64,000 bases of DNA from Chondrus crispus (Eukaryota; Rhodophyta; Florideophyceae; Gigartinales; Gigartinaceae): assembly GCF_000350225.1 (NCBI RefSeq), contig NW_005178984.1, positions 172,039 to 236,038 on the forward strand, read 5' to 3'. The notes beneath the pieces were generated by a model. That model was not told where the DNA came from, made no database searches, and saw only the letters and a list, made by a program, of their open reading frames with translations. The translations under genes and the position numbers were made by a program. Numbering within the stretch: position 1 is the first letter of the stretch; each line of letters begins with the position of its first letter. Of the stretch, positions 1 to 10,829 are shown piece by piece.

Positions 1-1
1 C

Positions 2-2914
2 TCCGCGTTGGACGCGATCTCGGGATATTGGCAGATGCCTATCCCTGAGCGCGACCGCGACAAGACCGCATTTTCGTGTCACTCGGGACTGTATCGCTTC
101 TCAAGAATGCCCTTCGGGCTAACTAACGCGCCAGCGACGTTTCAGAGAGCAATGGATATCCTGCTCTCTCCGTTCCGTTGGAAGTGCTGTTTAGTGTATC
201 TGGACGACATAATAATTTTTAGCAAGTCGTGGGAGGAGCACATCGTGCACGTGGATGAAATACTTTCTGTATTGGAGAAGGCCAGTGTGAAGCTCAAACT
301 TCGCAAGTGTGAATTTTTCGTCGAAAAGATCAAGTACCTGGGCCATGTAGTTCGGCCAGGTACATTGGAAGTGGACGCTGCGCGAACCGTCGCATTGGAA
401 CAAGTGAGGTACCCTCAAACGCAGACCCAGCTCAGGAGCTTCTTGGGACTTTGTAATGTCTACCGCAGATTCGTTCCGCATTATGCGAAAATCGCGCATC
501 GGCTCAATCTACTGTTGAAGAAGGGACAACCGGTCCAGTTGGAAGGATTGGACGAACCGTGCAAGAAAGCGTTTCATACGCTCAAGGACAACATCTTGGC
601 ACCGCCGGTGTTGGCGCTGCCGAAGAAGGACCTACCCTACTCGGTAGATACCGATGCAAGCGACTACCAAATAAGCGCTGCACTATTTCAAACACACCCG
701 GATGCGCAACGCAAACTCATCGGGTTCTTTTCAAGAACCTTAGCCGCAGCCGAGAGAAACTATTCTGTATCAGAAAAAGAATGTCTAGCGGTAATTTGGG
801 CCGTACAGACTTTAAGACCATATCTATATGGCGAGCACTTCGTCGTGCATACCGACCATGCCTCATTGAGGTGGTTGATGAACGTAACCGACCCCAGCGG
901 GAGATTAATCCGATGGAGGCTACGCCTCTCGGAATTCGATTTTGAAATCAAGTACAAAAAGGGAAAGGCTAACAGCCAGGCGGACGCTTTGTCAAGGTTG
1001 CGAACCGCAGGAGAAACCGTCGACGAAATCGACGACGAAATCCCTTGTTTTATGGCCGAACCGGCCGAGGGTACAGTGGAGGACGAGGAAAGTTTTGACG
1101 CGGCAGACGACATCCTCGCTCTTGAGGGGGGGACCGCCCCTGATCGCCTCGATCAATTCCAAGCTGTCACTCCGGAGGAGCTCATTCGCGAGCAAGCCGT
1201 CGACCCCTTCTGCAACCGCATCAAGGAAGAAATGGACGCCGGAAAGGTGAGAACGTTCAGCACGGAGACCGAGGAACTCGAAGGAACTCTATGCCGTACC
1301 GCGGCAGAGTTTGTACAAGTGGTAATACCACAATCGTTAAGGGACCGCGTCCTAGGGTTGAGCCACTACGCAAAATTGGCAGGCCACCCGGGAGGCAGGA
1401 AACTTTACAAGACTTTGAGAAGATATTTTTATTGGCCTACGATGGCCCTGGACTGCTACGCAGTCGCGAAGAATTGCGCCGCATGTGCGCGGGAGAGGGT
1501 GAAGTTAAGAAGAAACACGAAGGAAATGAAGCTGTTCACGCCCAAAGCTCCGCTGGAGTTTGTCGCCATCGACATCCTCGGTGAGCTAAATACAACTAAG
1601 CGAGGAAATCGGTACATTCTCGTGATCAGCGATCGATACTCGAAACTGGTACGAACCGTACCGTTGAAGAAGATATCAGCTGCGCACATCGCACAAGCCT
1701 TCGTTCACCATTGGGTATTCGTGTACGGACCGCCGGTCAAGCTGCTGTCCGACAATGGAACACAGTTCACGGCCCGGTTCTTTCAGAATGTCTGCCGAAT
1801 TCTCGGAATACGCAATGTGTTCACGACTACGTACCACCCGCAAGCCAACGGCCAAGTTGAGAGATTTAACCGCACGCTGACTTCCGCGTTGCAAAAATAC
1901 GTTGGAGAACATCCCAAGGACTGGGACCTATTTAGCGACGCTGTGACGTTCGCATACAACACGCAAGTTCATCGAACTACGAATATCGCGCCATTCGAGC
2001 TGGTGTTAGCTCGGGCGCCGAGAAGCATTGCGTTACAAGCACAGCCAAGTTTGGAAGGATTTAGCTCGAATCGAGCGTACTACCTGAAATGGCAGTGGTG
2101 GTTGGAAAGCCTGATGAAAGGCGCTGATAGGAGTTTGCGAAAGGAACAAGCCCGGTACAAGCGAAATTTCGACGCACGCCTTCGCAAACCGCAATACAAG
2201 ATCCCGCCGGGGTCCTACGTGTTCCTTCCGAAGGAGCAGGGCACGGCTAGCGAACCGAAACACAAGCTGGCACAAGTCGCCACAGGACCTTATCAGGTCC
2301 GAAGATCGGATCAACATACGGTAGTCATTGCCATTGGCGATCAGGAGGAACGCGTATCGCGAGACAAGGTGGAGTTAGCCCCAAGCCCGATGGACTATGC
2401 GCCGATAACTGGCCTACGGCAAGCGCTACAGTTCCTGGGAGAACCGGAGCTAAACGAAGAAGGAGAGCTAATGGAGGACGAGGAACGTCCTCACACCCGT
2501 GCGCCTACGACGGGGGACCAGGATAATTTACTTGGTCGAACGCCGACAGCGGAGACACCTCCAGACCTACGCGAGTTCGGAAAATCCAGAGAAGAGGATG
2601 AGTTGGAAGATCTTCGGAAGGGGGAAGGACAGTTGGACACGCAGGAAGAAGGAACCGAGAGTCAGGAGTATGTGATCGACAAGATCGTGGACCACGGCTA
2701 CGACGAGGAGAAATTAATTCTCAAAGTGAGGTGGTATGGGTATACCATCGAGGACGCAACGTGGGAACCTATTGAGCAGATCCCCCGCAGCGCGGTAGTC
2801 ACATATTTCCGAAGGAAAGCTACCCTTACCCACGCAAGCGTCGCACGCACAACCGGGATAGCCATCGTAAATAGAATTAGTAGGTTAGAGACAACAGAGA
2901 GGTCAGAACTTTGA
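2..2914 (+). CDS. Pol polyprotein of element 3, 5'-partial: RT, RNase H, integrase, chromodomain
   Basis: The frame is open from the first complete codon at 2, inside the reverse transcriptase palm, to the stop at 2914 (about 970 residues). Visible in order are the RT catalytic YLDD motif (near 200), RNase H with a DTDASDY motif (near 650), the integrase zinc-binding HHCC region (1365-1500), the integrase core with acidic residues in AIDILGE, LLSDNGTQF and ANGQVERF, and a C-terminal chromodomain with WYGY and ATWEP (2660-2800). The order RT-RNase H-integrase-chromodomain defines the chromovirus branch of Ty3/Gypsy. Unlike the copies at 10830-15412 and 25104-30069, no frameshift or stop interrupts this copy in the window. 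It is more than 90 percent identical to those copies by eye up to the chromodomain, after which the C-terminal tail is unrelated. Confidence 0.95.
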   Translation, partial: SALDAISGYWQMPIPERDRDKTAFSCHSGLYRFSRMPFGLTNAPATFQRAMDILLSPFRWKCCLVYLDDIIIFSKSWEEHIVHVDEILSVLEKASVKLKLRKCEFFVEKIKYLGHVVRPGTLEVDAARTVALEQVRYPQTQTQLRSFLGLCNVYRRFVPHYAKIAHRLNLLLKKGQPVQLEGLDEPCKKAFHTLKDNILAPPVLALPKKDLPYSVDTDASDYQISAALFQTHPDAQRKLIGFFSRTLAAAERNYSVSEKECLAVIWAVQTLRPYLYGEHFVVHTDHASLRWLMNVTDPSGRLIRWRLRLSEFDFEIKYKKGKANSQADALSRLRTAGETVDEIDDEIPCFMAEPAEGTVEDEESFDAADDILALEGGTAPDRLDQFQAVTPEELIREQAVDPFCNRIKEEMDAGKVRTFSTETEELEGTLCRTAAEFVQVVIPQSLRDRVLGLSHYAKLAGHPGGRKLYKTLRRYFYWPTMALDCYAVAKNCAACARERVKLRRNTKEMKLFTPKAPLEFVAIDILGELNTTKRGNRYILVISDRYSKLVRTVPLKKISAAHIAQAFVHHWVFVYGPPVKLLSDNGTQFTARFFQNVCRILGIRNVFTTTYHPQANGQVERFNRTLTSALQKYVGEHPKDWDLFSDAVTFAYNTQVHRTTNIAPFELVLARAPRSIALQAQPSLEGFSSNRAYYLKWQWWLESLMKGADRSLRKEQARYKRNFDARLRKPQYKIPPGSYVFLPKEQGTASEPKHKLAQVATGPYQVRRSDQHTVVIAIGDQEERVSRDKVELAPSPMDYAPITGLRQALQFLGEPELNEEGELMEDEERPHTRAPTTGDQDNLLGRTPTAETPPDLREFGKSREEDELEDLRKGEGQLDTQEEGTESQEYVIDKIVDHGYDEEKLILKVRWYGYTIEDATWEPIEQIPRSAVVTYFRRKATLTHASVARTTGIAIVNRISRLETTERSEL

Positions 2915-3641
2915 GGAAGTAACGCATCTACGAGGTGCGCAAATATGGAGTTTGAAGGAAAGGAGAGCAAGGCAGAGAAGCGAGACTGTATCCTTGGATG
3001 AGGCATTGAGCCACTCGGAAAACACACACGCATCATCAAGGCACGCACGAGAAATGACGTTTCGAACAGGCGATCCGTTCTCGTGGCGTATGAGGTAATC
3101 AAAAAAAATTAGGCGTGTCGACAACAAACTTCCAAAAAGGCGACACAAGTGAGAAATCGATTCCCGCATGCTGCGAAATTATAATCGAGAAGCAGGGAAA
3201 TACTGCTGCAACTGCAGTCCGCACGCAAAGTTGTTGTCGCTTGCCAAAATCGACGGCTTAAATATCCTAAGTCGCCCCGCGGTCGAGTGACACCCGACCT
3301 CGCATGGCGACCGATCCACACACTCACTACTGACACACATTCCCCCCCCCCTTTTTTGACGAGCAAGGACATCTGTCCATAAGGACCACCATCACGAGGA
3401 CGCAGCTACAATTAACCCCGCAGCGACCGACGTCGACGACAAGACGCAGTACTATTTTGCCGACCGATCCATTCATCACTCACCCACCACACCCTCTCTT
3501 CAATTATTTTGTTTCTTTGTTCGTTCTCTGTTCCTTTTCTTTTTTTTACTTTGTTTGTTACACTGGATTCTATTCTATCTTTTTGTTGTTTCTGTTGTAG
3601 GACTTCGGCGACTCAACCGCGTATCGCGGACTCCGAGCAAC
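2915..3641 (+). other. Spacer downstream of element 3 pol, left part; splice-acceptor-like tract
   Basis: I see no convincing coding sequence. The stretch 3480-3600 is a long T-rich polypyrimidine tract ending in TTGTAG followed by GAC, which looks like a 3' splice site. It differs from the sequence that follows pol in elements 1 and 2. Nested element 1 begins at 3642. Confidence 0.45.
3637..3641. repeat. Target-site duplication GCAAC, left copy
   Basis: GCAAC immediately precedes the LTR that starts at 3642 and recurs immediately after the LTR that ends at 18923 (18924-18928). Five-bp duplications are usual for Ty3/Gypsy integration. The match pairs these two LTRs as the ends of one element. 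Confidence 0.85.
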
Positions 3642-4710
3642 TGTAGTGCAATGCGCCTGTTAGGCAGAGACCAAGGTCCGACGGTCCAACACAAACAACA
3701 GCAACAAAAACAACAACTGCCAACGGCACAGCGCTACGGAGTGTTCGAAGCTCCCTGTCCTCTTTAAGCGGGTTTGCGGCCCGCAATAGCTCGGATCCCT
3801 GATAGGGGGGGGGCAAAGAGAAGGGCCCAGCCCAGGATCGGTAAATGGTGGTAGAGACTTGTAAAGGCAACTGCTCGACGAGTTCGGAGGGGTGTTTAGG
3901 TAAACCTAGTCCGATGGGTCGTAAATCCAATGCTCGAAGAGCGCCTTGTACACCTTATACACTTGATAAGGTCTTCGACGGGGACGTCGCAACTTAGCCC
4001 GTCGGGAAAGAAGAAAACGTAGCAGCGCTACACCGTCGTACTGCCCGATGGCAAAGTACCAACAGCGGATCGGTCGCAACCGAATTCCGATGGAACCAAC
4101 ACTGAGAAAAGCACCACTGGTGCACCAACACAAAAGCCCGATGGCAAATGACGTCACGTTGCGGATCGCAATCCTACAAGGTGGGACCAACTCAAGATTA
4201 AGGGAAATTAGGATAGGGAAATAAAGGAAAATTGATAAGGAAAAAGGGGACCCCCGAGCGCAAAGGATAAAGTAATCTGTAGTTAAAGGAAATGTCTTGT
4301 GAAAGACGGACTTCAACCAAGGCGGTATCAGACTCTGGCAACTCAGGTTCGTTGGGAAATAAAGGAAAAAGGAATGGGACCCCCGAGCGCTGAAGGATGC
4401 CGTAGGCTTAGGTAAAAGGGAGCGTCTTGGTAGAGACGGACTTCGACCAAGGCGACATTCAACTCCGGCAACTCGGGTTACCTTTACTGACTTGGTGGTC
4501 AGAGGGCTAAGGTATATAGAGCCCCGCCGGGGCGAGTACAGTAGCTCCCGGCTCTACATTCTAGATCTAATTAGTAAATAAAATTAAATAATTAAAATAA
4601 TCGTGCGCTTCGTCGCACACGCGTGTCCCCCAAACCCGGACTACAGTATCCAATTTTTTTCCTTTTTCACTTCCTTCCTCCCCCCTACCCGAGACGGGTA
4701 TTGCACTACA
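3642..4710 (-). repeat. 3' LTR of element 1
   Basis: It begins TGTAGTGCAAT and ends ATTGCACTACA, an 11-bp terminal inverted repeat containing the usual TG...CA ends. The same LTR recurs at 17854-18923 (nearly identical), 24165-25103 and 35803-36825 (more diverged). A TATATA sequence near 4514, flanked by GC-rich sequence, is present in all copies. Confidence 0.92.
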
Positions 4711-4727
4711 TATCCCCTTCTGAGCGC
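4711..4727 (-). promoter_or_regulatory. Polypurine tract next to the 3' LTR of element 1
   Basis: Read in gag-pol orientation, the sequence directly upstream of the LTR is CTCAGAAGGGGATA. The same AGAAGGGG(G)ATA precedes the 3' LTRs at 24165 and 35803. A conserved purine run at exactly this site is the plus-strand primer expected for an LTR retrotransposon, and it confirms that gag-pol, not ORF X, gives the element's sense. Confidence 0.75.
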
Positions 4728-4820
4728 TCTCGCGCAGCGGCTTCACTCCCTTGCTTCCCAACTCCTTCCTTTTTCTTCCGACCATCGGTCGCCGCTCGCG
4801 TGAGAGTAAGACGATCTCCA

Positions 4821-6521
4821 TGTTTCCTTCATCGGATCCCACTGTCGGACATACCGCCCGCGGTCGCCGCGGTGTGGGCTTCTAACACACGCCTTCCATT
4901 CCTAGCGACCTTCCTTCTATACCCCGACTTCCCCCGAACACCAACGTTCCTGAACCGGTCTTTCATCCCGATCTCCATCCTTCATCAGCCCCTTGTCGAT
5001 ACCCCTCACTAGCCGAGCTCCAAGGTAAATCCATGCGCAACTATCCCTTACTGTACGCGGCCACTCCTTGGTTTTCCGCCATCGACGTGCGCGACGTCAC
5101 TAACATCGGGCGCGACTTTGCCGACGGTGCGGGGATGTTACCGGGTCACCTTCCCCTTCAAGCCATTTCCTCCTACGATTGGCGTGCCCCTGTCGCCATT
5201 CCCCCTTCTATCCTGCGTCGTTCCTCCCCTCGTGGCCGACAGGGCCTATCCCTGCGGTTCATGGAAGCCGTCCTCGACCGCCTCGACCTATCCCTATCCG
5301 ATGCCCTCATCCCTCCGTCCTTCGGATGTGACACGTGGAAGTTTCGCACGGAGGGGGAGCGTGATTACCTTGACAACCTCCTCAGCTGGACACGGGGTAA
5401 CCCCGTGCTCGAGGCGGACCGCCTGTGGCATAACCAACTTACGGTGACTAACGATGCCCTGTCATACACACGCGCAATCCTCCCCCTCAATTTCCGATAT
5501 ACGAAACGCGGGAACATCCCCTTCTTCCAGCATACGGTCCGATTCGAGCGTAAGATGAGATCGGACACGGGATATATCCTAGCTTACCAAATGGTTGAGG
5601 CGGGGGAAATTGCTCGGTCACACTATCCCAACCGGTACTAGCAACTCCCCTCGTGGTGGGGACAATTTGAGGTCTGCCAAGGGTTTTGGGCAGAGCTCGG
5701 TCCCATCCTTACCTACTTTGGAAGCCATCTCACTGATCCTCGTCACGGGTTGTGGGTTGTCTTTTTGACGGAGTGGTGCGTGAAGGTAGCCGCCACCTTG
5801 CTCTGGGAGGCGTACGATTGTTGGCGGCTTTGGTATCTTCCTCCGAAGCTCGTCGAGCTCATGTGCCTTTTGGACTATACTGTGCCCTTGGGCGGAGCAG
5901 ACACCGACTTCGAACTGCACTCCTTACTCGAAAAGATCAATCAGGTCGACTGGGATGTTGTCCCCCCTATTAACTCATCCCGATCCTTCGCGAAGCGACG
6001 CCCGTCCTTTTCTCCCGGACGAAGTCACAGTGCGGCAGGTGACTTTGTCTGGTTCGACCCTTGGACATCCGCCTTGTGCTCTCCCTCCGAAGCGCGCGTC
6101 AGTCGCCAATTCGGCAACCAAGTTCCAACCCCTGACGTAGCTCCCATACGAGCCGTAGATCCCCGCGCAGACGACGTTTGCCCCCCAACCGTCTGCTCCA
6201 GATTCCCCTCTCCCTGCAGCCCCTGCTGCTGCTCCCGATTCTCCTCTCCCTGCAGCCCCTGCTGCTGCTCCTCCTGCTGTCGATATCCCCTCGGCAGGGC
6301 ATACCGAAACTCTGTCGGTTAGGGAAGCATTGTCTTCCCCACCGTCCCCATCAATTCCCAAAAAGAGCGACGGAGCCATTGACATCTACTGCACATTGCT
6401 CCGCGCTCATGGCATCGAAGGTCAAGCTCTCCAAGGGGCTTCCCTCGATGATCTGCGAGTCCTTGCTCGACTCGTTACCTCACTCCCAAAGGAAAAATCC
6501 TTGGGTGTGCCGCCCCACTGA
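4821..6521 (+). pseudogene. ORF X, broken copy in element 1 (antisense to gag-pol)
   Basis: This is homologous along its length to the intact antisense ORF at 22108-24039 and closest to the copy at 34030-35762. It starts at an ATG at 4821 and is interrupted by a TAA near 4878 and a TAG at 5639-5641 where the element 2 copy has a sense codon. An extra base near 6187 shifts the frame; the C-terminal block (GASLDDLRVLARL) is then read in another frame to 6521. The longest open pieces are 5033-5641 and 5750-6322. No known family is recognised. A CTG-rich, Pro/Cys-coding stretch (6200-6300) lies just before the C-terminal block. Confidence 0.8.
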
Positions 6522-9500
6522 CCCGCCACTCGGACGACTCCCACCCCCTGATCCATTCTCGGATTATTACCCGTTTGGGGTGACGTCTGGTTATCAACGT
6601 CACCCGGTAGCTTTTGGATAATAAAATGAATCACCTGCGTATCCCCCGTTACCTTCACTTTCCTCCTCTTTTTTTTGTATGCGCCCCGTCGCCGCGGTCG
6701 CATCTTCCTCTTTCCACCAACTTCCTCCTCTTTTCCTCATTACGGTCTCCCTTCTCTTGTCCATTTTCCGTGCACCTCTGCTACTGCAGCTGCACATCCC
6801 CTATTACCTTCTCTTTTCCTTGCACAACCCTCCTTCTGCCATCGTGTTGCACATCTCCTTTTTCCACCTCCTTCCTTTCACTTTCCCACCTCTCCGAGTT
6901 TGTCCACGTCTCGTACTGTGTTCCTCCCTTGGGGACTAATTTATCTCTCCGGGTCGCCTCATCGGCCGGCTGGGATACACGTTGTACCTTTCAGACTGAA
7001 AAAATTAAATTGTCGCAGCGGCATGGATGATCGGTCAGACCGTAACACTCGAGAATGTGAGCAGAGGTCCTCATTTTGCTCCCATTGTGCGTCTCCATTT
7101 AGCTCTGTCGCCGACAGCTGCGCGATCGCCTGTAATTCTCTTTTCTTTCAATTCTTCAGGCTCCTCGAGGCGATTCTCGCTATCGCAGCGGGGTGGCTGT
7201 CGCCATCGTCGAGGTTGCCGTTCGTGTCGAGTCAATACGAAATTGCGTTCGTCATTTTGCCGGTAATTTCGTTTTCGAGGGTTCTCGGTGGGGTCGCGGG
7301 CGAAGGTGTCTTTGAGGCGTAGGATCCATGTGGATCGTCGTCGACGATTTCCTCCTTTTTCTCCTCTTTTTACAGCATACGTCCCCTTCCAGCTGAATAG
7401 CATCCACTCTCTTATGTTGTTGTTAGCGTATGAGGCGGCGCGAGCGACGGTGCCATCAGGATCGCGAGCCGGCGGCTCTTACGTGGGGTCCTTGGTTGGG
7501 ATGTCCTCACAAACAACCGCTTTCAAGGAGGACTGATGCGGCGGAGGTTTGTCAAGATCCTCCCTCCTTGTAGATCCCGATGTCCGGAGGTGGCGACGTC
7601 TGCGACTTGTGATTTTTCCTTATTTTGTCAATATCCTCCCAACGGAGTTGAGTGGAAGGGTTCCTTCTCTTTCTGGAATTTTATCCGAGTCCAGACAAAT
7701 ATACAGCCGCTTCGGTCGGGTTTAGTTTGAGGCTTGTAAATAGTACCTGCCAGTTCCGCTGGTGCAAATGTTGCATCGTGAACGACACAACTACGTTCTC
7801 ATGAGAGTGGTGTCCTGTGTTCCCCTCCGGCTGCGCGACACTTGTCGATCTTCACGGGGTGTTGTTGAGGTGGACTCGGAGGCGTCCGGAAGTAACATTT
7901 CCCAACTCACACCCCGGAGTATCTAGTGGCTCATTCGAGGTCTTGTCCGACGGCAAATATTCGTCCTTCGGACTCTCCCCGTGAGTCGTGTCGCGTCCCT
8001 TCATCCTTGCGAGGTACGCTCCTTCCATGCCTCCGACACTCGTTCCTGCCACGCCTACGGCCTTGTCGCCTCTCACATCAACCACTTCCTCCCGCTTCGC
8101 CTCGCCCGCGGGCCCGTGCACATTAACTGTCTCTTTCCCACAACTCTTTCCTCGGCCCCCCCTCGATCCTGGGGTCGCTCCTTGGTCTCCATTTTTCCTC
8201 CTCTTATTCGCGGCAGGCGTCCTCTTTCAGTTCTGTCATCGACAGCTATACGGGCGACAGTATTTCTCTGTTTCTCTCCATCCTCTGAGCTCCTCGCCGC
8301 GATCCTCTCCGAGCCTCTCGCACGGCTGCTTCAGCCTCGACGTCATTTTTTCATTCTCCCCCCTCTGGCAGAGCCACAGGGCTGCTGCTCCCTTTTGGGG
8401 ACTTGCGTACGACGTCGTATCAAAGCACCGCTTTCGCCTGCGTATACCCCTCGACATATCACCTTCGGCGTCTTATCACCTACGGCAGCACCGTCTGCCT
8501 TCATCGCGTCACGGAAGTTCCACATAGGGTCCATCCCTCTTTTTCCTGCTCGCCGGCCCTTCTCATACAGCGTTTGAGTACGCCTCCATTTCGCAGCCTG
8601 AGGCTCTCGTCCATTTTTCTGACGTAATCACGACGAGGTCGTCGTCTTCGCTTGGTTAGCTTTCACCGACCTGAACCCCCCTCTCATTCGTCTCTCGCAG
8701 CTGTAGATCAGCCACATCCATCTCCCACACCTTCTACCTCGGTCCGAAGGTAACCCGTTCGTCAATTCTGACGCATCCGCTTATCCTTTAGGGAGTACAG
8801 TAGTCTGCCCTTGGCGACCCTTATCACAGACAGTGAACAGGGTTAGGCGGTGTACATTCTCCTAAGTCTTCCTCGCGCCTACGCAACGTTTTCCCTGGGA
8901 TCCCCATCGAAAAAATTCAATAGTCTCCTTGACAACGCCAGTCCCTATACGTCGATAAAAAATGCGACAGACGCATCCGGTCTCGGGGAGGGCTGCTGCC
9001 CTTGGTACCAATTACCACAGAATGCGATCCTCGTTTTCGGCATGCGATCGCGTATTACAGAATCCTAGCCTTCTCCTGTGTACCTCTTGGTCTACAGTGC
9101 CGAACCGTGAGTGCTCACTGAAAACAAGCGTGGGGGCTTTTCTCGTCACGGCGCTTCGCGTACTTCATCGATTATCACTTCCGTCTTCCTCGGGCGTTTG
9201 CGAGTTTCCCTTCTTTTCTCTCTACGCGAATCTTCGTTCCCTGTTTGGCGAGTGCCCTCCCCCTTTCTTTCTCAGAATGGCACGGTTCGTGCGTCCGAGT
9301 CGAAATCTCGACACTGATTCGTCCTCCTGATCGTGGGGAGTCCCCATTTTCCTTCACCATTGTCCTTTCTCCAACCGATTACAACTCATGCTCCCCCTTC
9401 ATTTGTCGCCCTGCCTCTTCCTCCTCTTCTCCTTTTCGCTACTTTCTAAATTCTAACTAAAGTTCCATCTTGTCACTACAATCGAGGATCCATTTTTTTT

Positions 9501-10249
9501 CTTTGTTGTAAGTTATTGATAACGTCCACCTTTCCTCGCTGGTCGGTTGACAGCAGGCCTACGCCTTGATCGGCGCAGCTTCATTTCGCGATGCGAATTG
9601 TCACTGACGACTCGCCATACCGTCGGCATGTGCGTATGGGTTTGCAAGGCGTTCTCTCCATCCTCTGTTGATCTCGATTGTCGCAACGCCTGGGGTCGTT
9701 CTGCCGTCGGCATCGTGGCCCGGGCTTCTCCTCTCCCTTAGGGTTTCTCTGTTCCCTGTAGGTCCTCCGAACTTTTGTTTGGAGGACTGCGTCCTCGACA
9801 CCAAAAAAAGAAAAAGTAAACAAAACAGAACGAAAGCGGGGTTATCCTGATAAACGCATAAGTAGGTCGCGCGTGATTAAATGCGTTCGCGAGTGTGTCG
9901 ATCACAACCGTCTGACCAACAGGGGCGTCCCATTTGGACGGCATCCCCTCTGGCGATTTCTCAATCTCAAGTAGGCATGGACATTGTCCCTGTTTGGGGA
10001 TCCTCTCGTTTGTTAAACGTCCGTCTCACGGCTTGTCGAGCCTGATCAACACATTCGAAGCGAGTTGACAAGGCTGGCGTTCGCTCTGATACCGCTCGCT
10101 CAATAGTTCGCTTTCGACACCCCTTAAATCCTCAAATAAATTACGTTTCACGCGCGTGTGGGCCACTGATCCCATTCGTAATTTCACGGGCATTCCGCGA
10201 TTGTGCGTGTGTGTTCCAAATGTGTGTAGTGCCTCATCTCCTTCTGGCT

Positions 10250-10474
10250 CTATCTATGACGTAGGAACACCCGTCGTAGAGTCATGATCTCGTGCGTCTC
10301 TTTGCTCCTCCTCGGCCTTGCCCTGAATGGCGAGAATGCCGCAACGCGGGCGTCGGCCGTAACCTTGTCAAAGGCGGAATTGATCTCGAAGATTATCGCC
10401 TCTTCAATGTCCTCCTTGGACTCCTCATAGACTTCCTGACCGACCTCCGCGGTGCGGGGTCGTGTCCCTAACAT
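10250..10474 (-). pseudogene. Fragment of decayed sense ORF (ORF Y) in element 1
   Basis: The minus strand encodes a charged segment containing IEEAIIFEINSAFDKVTAD that is clearly conserved in element 2 (30437-30600), where the residues are IEEAMIFEINSAFDKVTAD. In both copies the frame is lost soon afterwards. Conservation of protein sequence in two copies suggests that a former coding region lay between pol and ORF X in gag-pol orientation. It is preceded by a T-rich tract ending in a possible splice acceptor. The product is unknown; it looks helical and charged. Confidence 0.45.
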
Positions 10475-10743
10475 CTCAAAAATAAAACGAAATAAAACAA
10501 CACAAAAGCAATCACAAATAAAACAAAAACGAGACCGAACAGATATGAAGGTAAGAGTGAAGGAGGTGGACTTTCCAGCCTATGTTCCCGTTCTTCCAGC
10601 GTTCTTTTCTCGCTTGGCACATCGTTACGCGACTTCCAACCTGAGTATCTCATCACGACGCTCATCCTACTCGTGCGCGCGCTGCTTCTACTTGCGGGTT
10701 GGCTGTCTGAAGGCCCCTCACCTGGTTCGTTCCATCTCATCAT
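10468..10743 (-). CDS. Small ORF with hydrophobic C-terminus downstream of pol, element 1
   Basis: This is a 91-codon ORF in gag-pol orientation, starting about 90 bp after the pol stop. It matches an ORF of exactly the same length in element 2 (30156-30431) with only about ten substitutions. The N-terminal two thirds are polar and Arg/Ser-rich; the last 25 or so residues are Leu/Phe/Val-rich and would form a membrane segment. The hydrophobic tail coincides with a T-rich tract, so it could equally be a polypyrimidine tract before a splice acceptor that happens to be open. Position after pol is where envelope-like genes sit, but no envelope motif is visible. Confidence 0.35.
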   Translation of the reverse strand: MMRWNEPGEGPSDSQPASRSSARTSRMSVVMRYSGWKSRNDVPSEKRTLEEREHRLESPPPSLLPSYLFGLVFVLFVIAFVLFYFVLFLRC

Positions 10744-10829
10744 TCTCCTTTTCTCGACCGTCAGGTCGGCTCGCTATGCCCCGCGCGGATTACCGCACTG
10801 ACACTGACATGTGAAATTCTTGGTTGCCA

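Larger units (their letters stand above)
6522..10829. other. Spacer between ORF X and pol of element 1
   Basis: This is 4.3 kb without a convincing intact gene, homologous in parts to 30070-34029 of element 2 read in reverse. The end next to pol contains a short conserved ORF (10468-10743) and the fragment at 10250-10474. The end next to ORF X (6640-6900) is pyrimidine-rich with repeated CCTCCTCTTT, the complement of a purine motif repeated in the other two elements. Open frames of 100-215 codons here are not preserved in element 2 and I treat them as chance. Confidence 0.5.

Noticed and set aside
4821..6521. ORF X as the Gag of a separate LTR element sharing these LTRs
   Set aside because: The polypurine tract and target duplication show that ORF X and gag-pol lie in one element, and a true Gag with zinc knuckle is present upstream of pol.
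6675..8577. Overlapping 198-215 codon ORFs in the spacer of element 1
   Set aside because: Not preserved in element 2, no domain features, and low-complexity pyrimidine-rich composition explains them.
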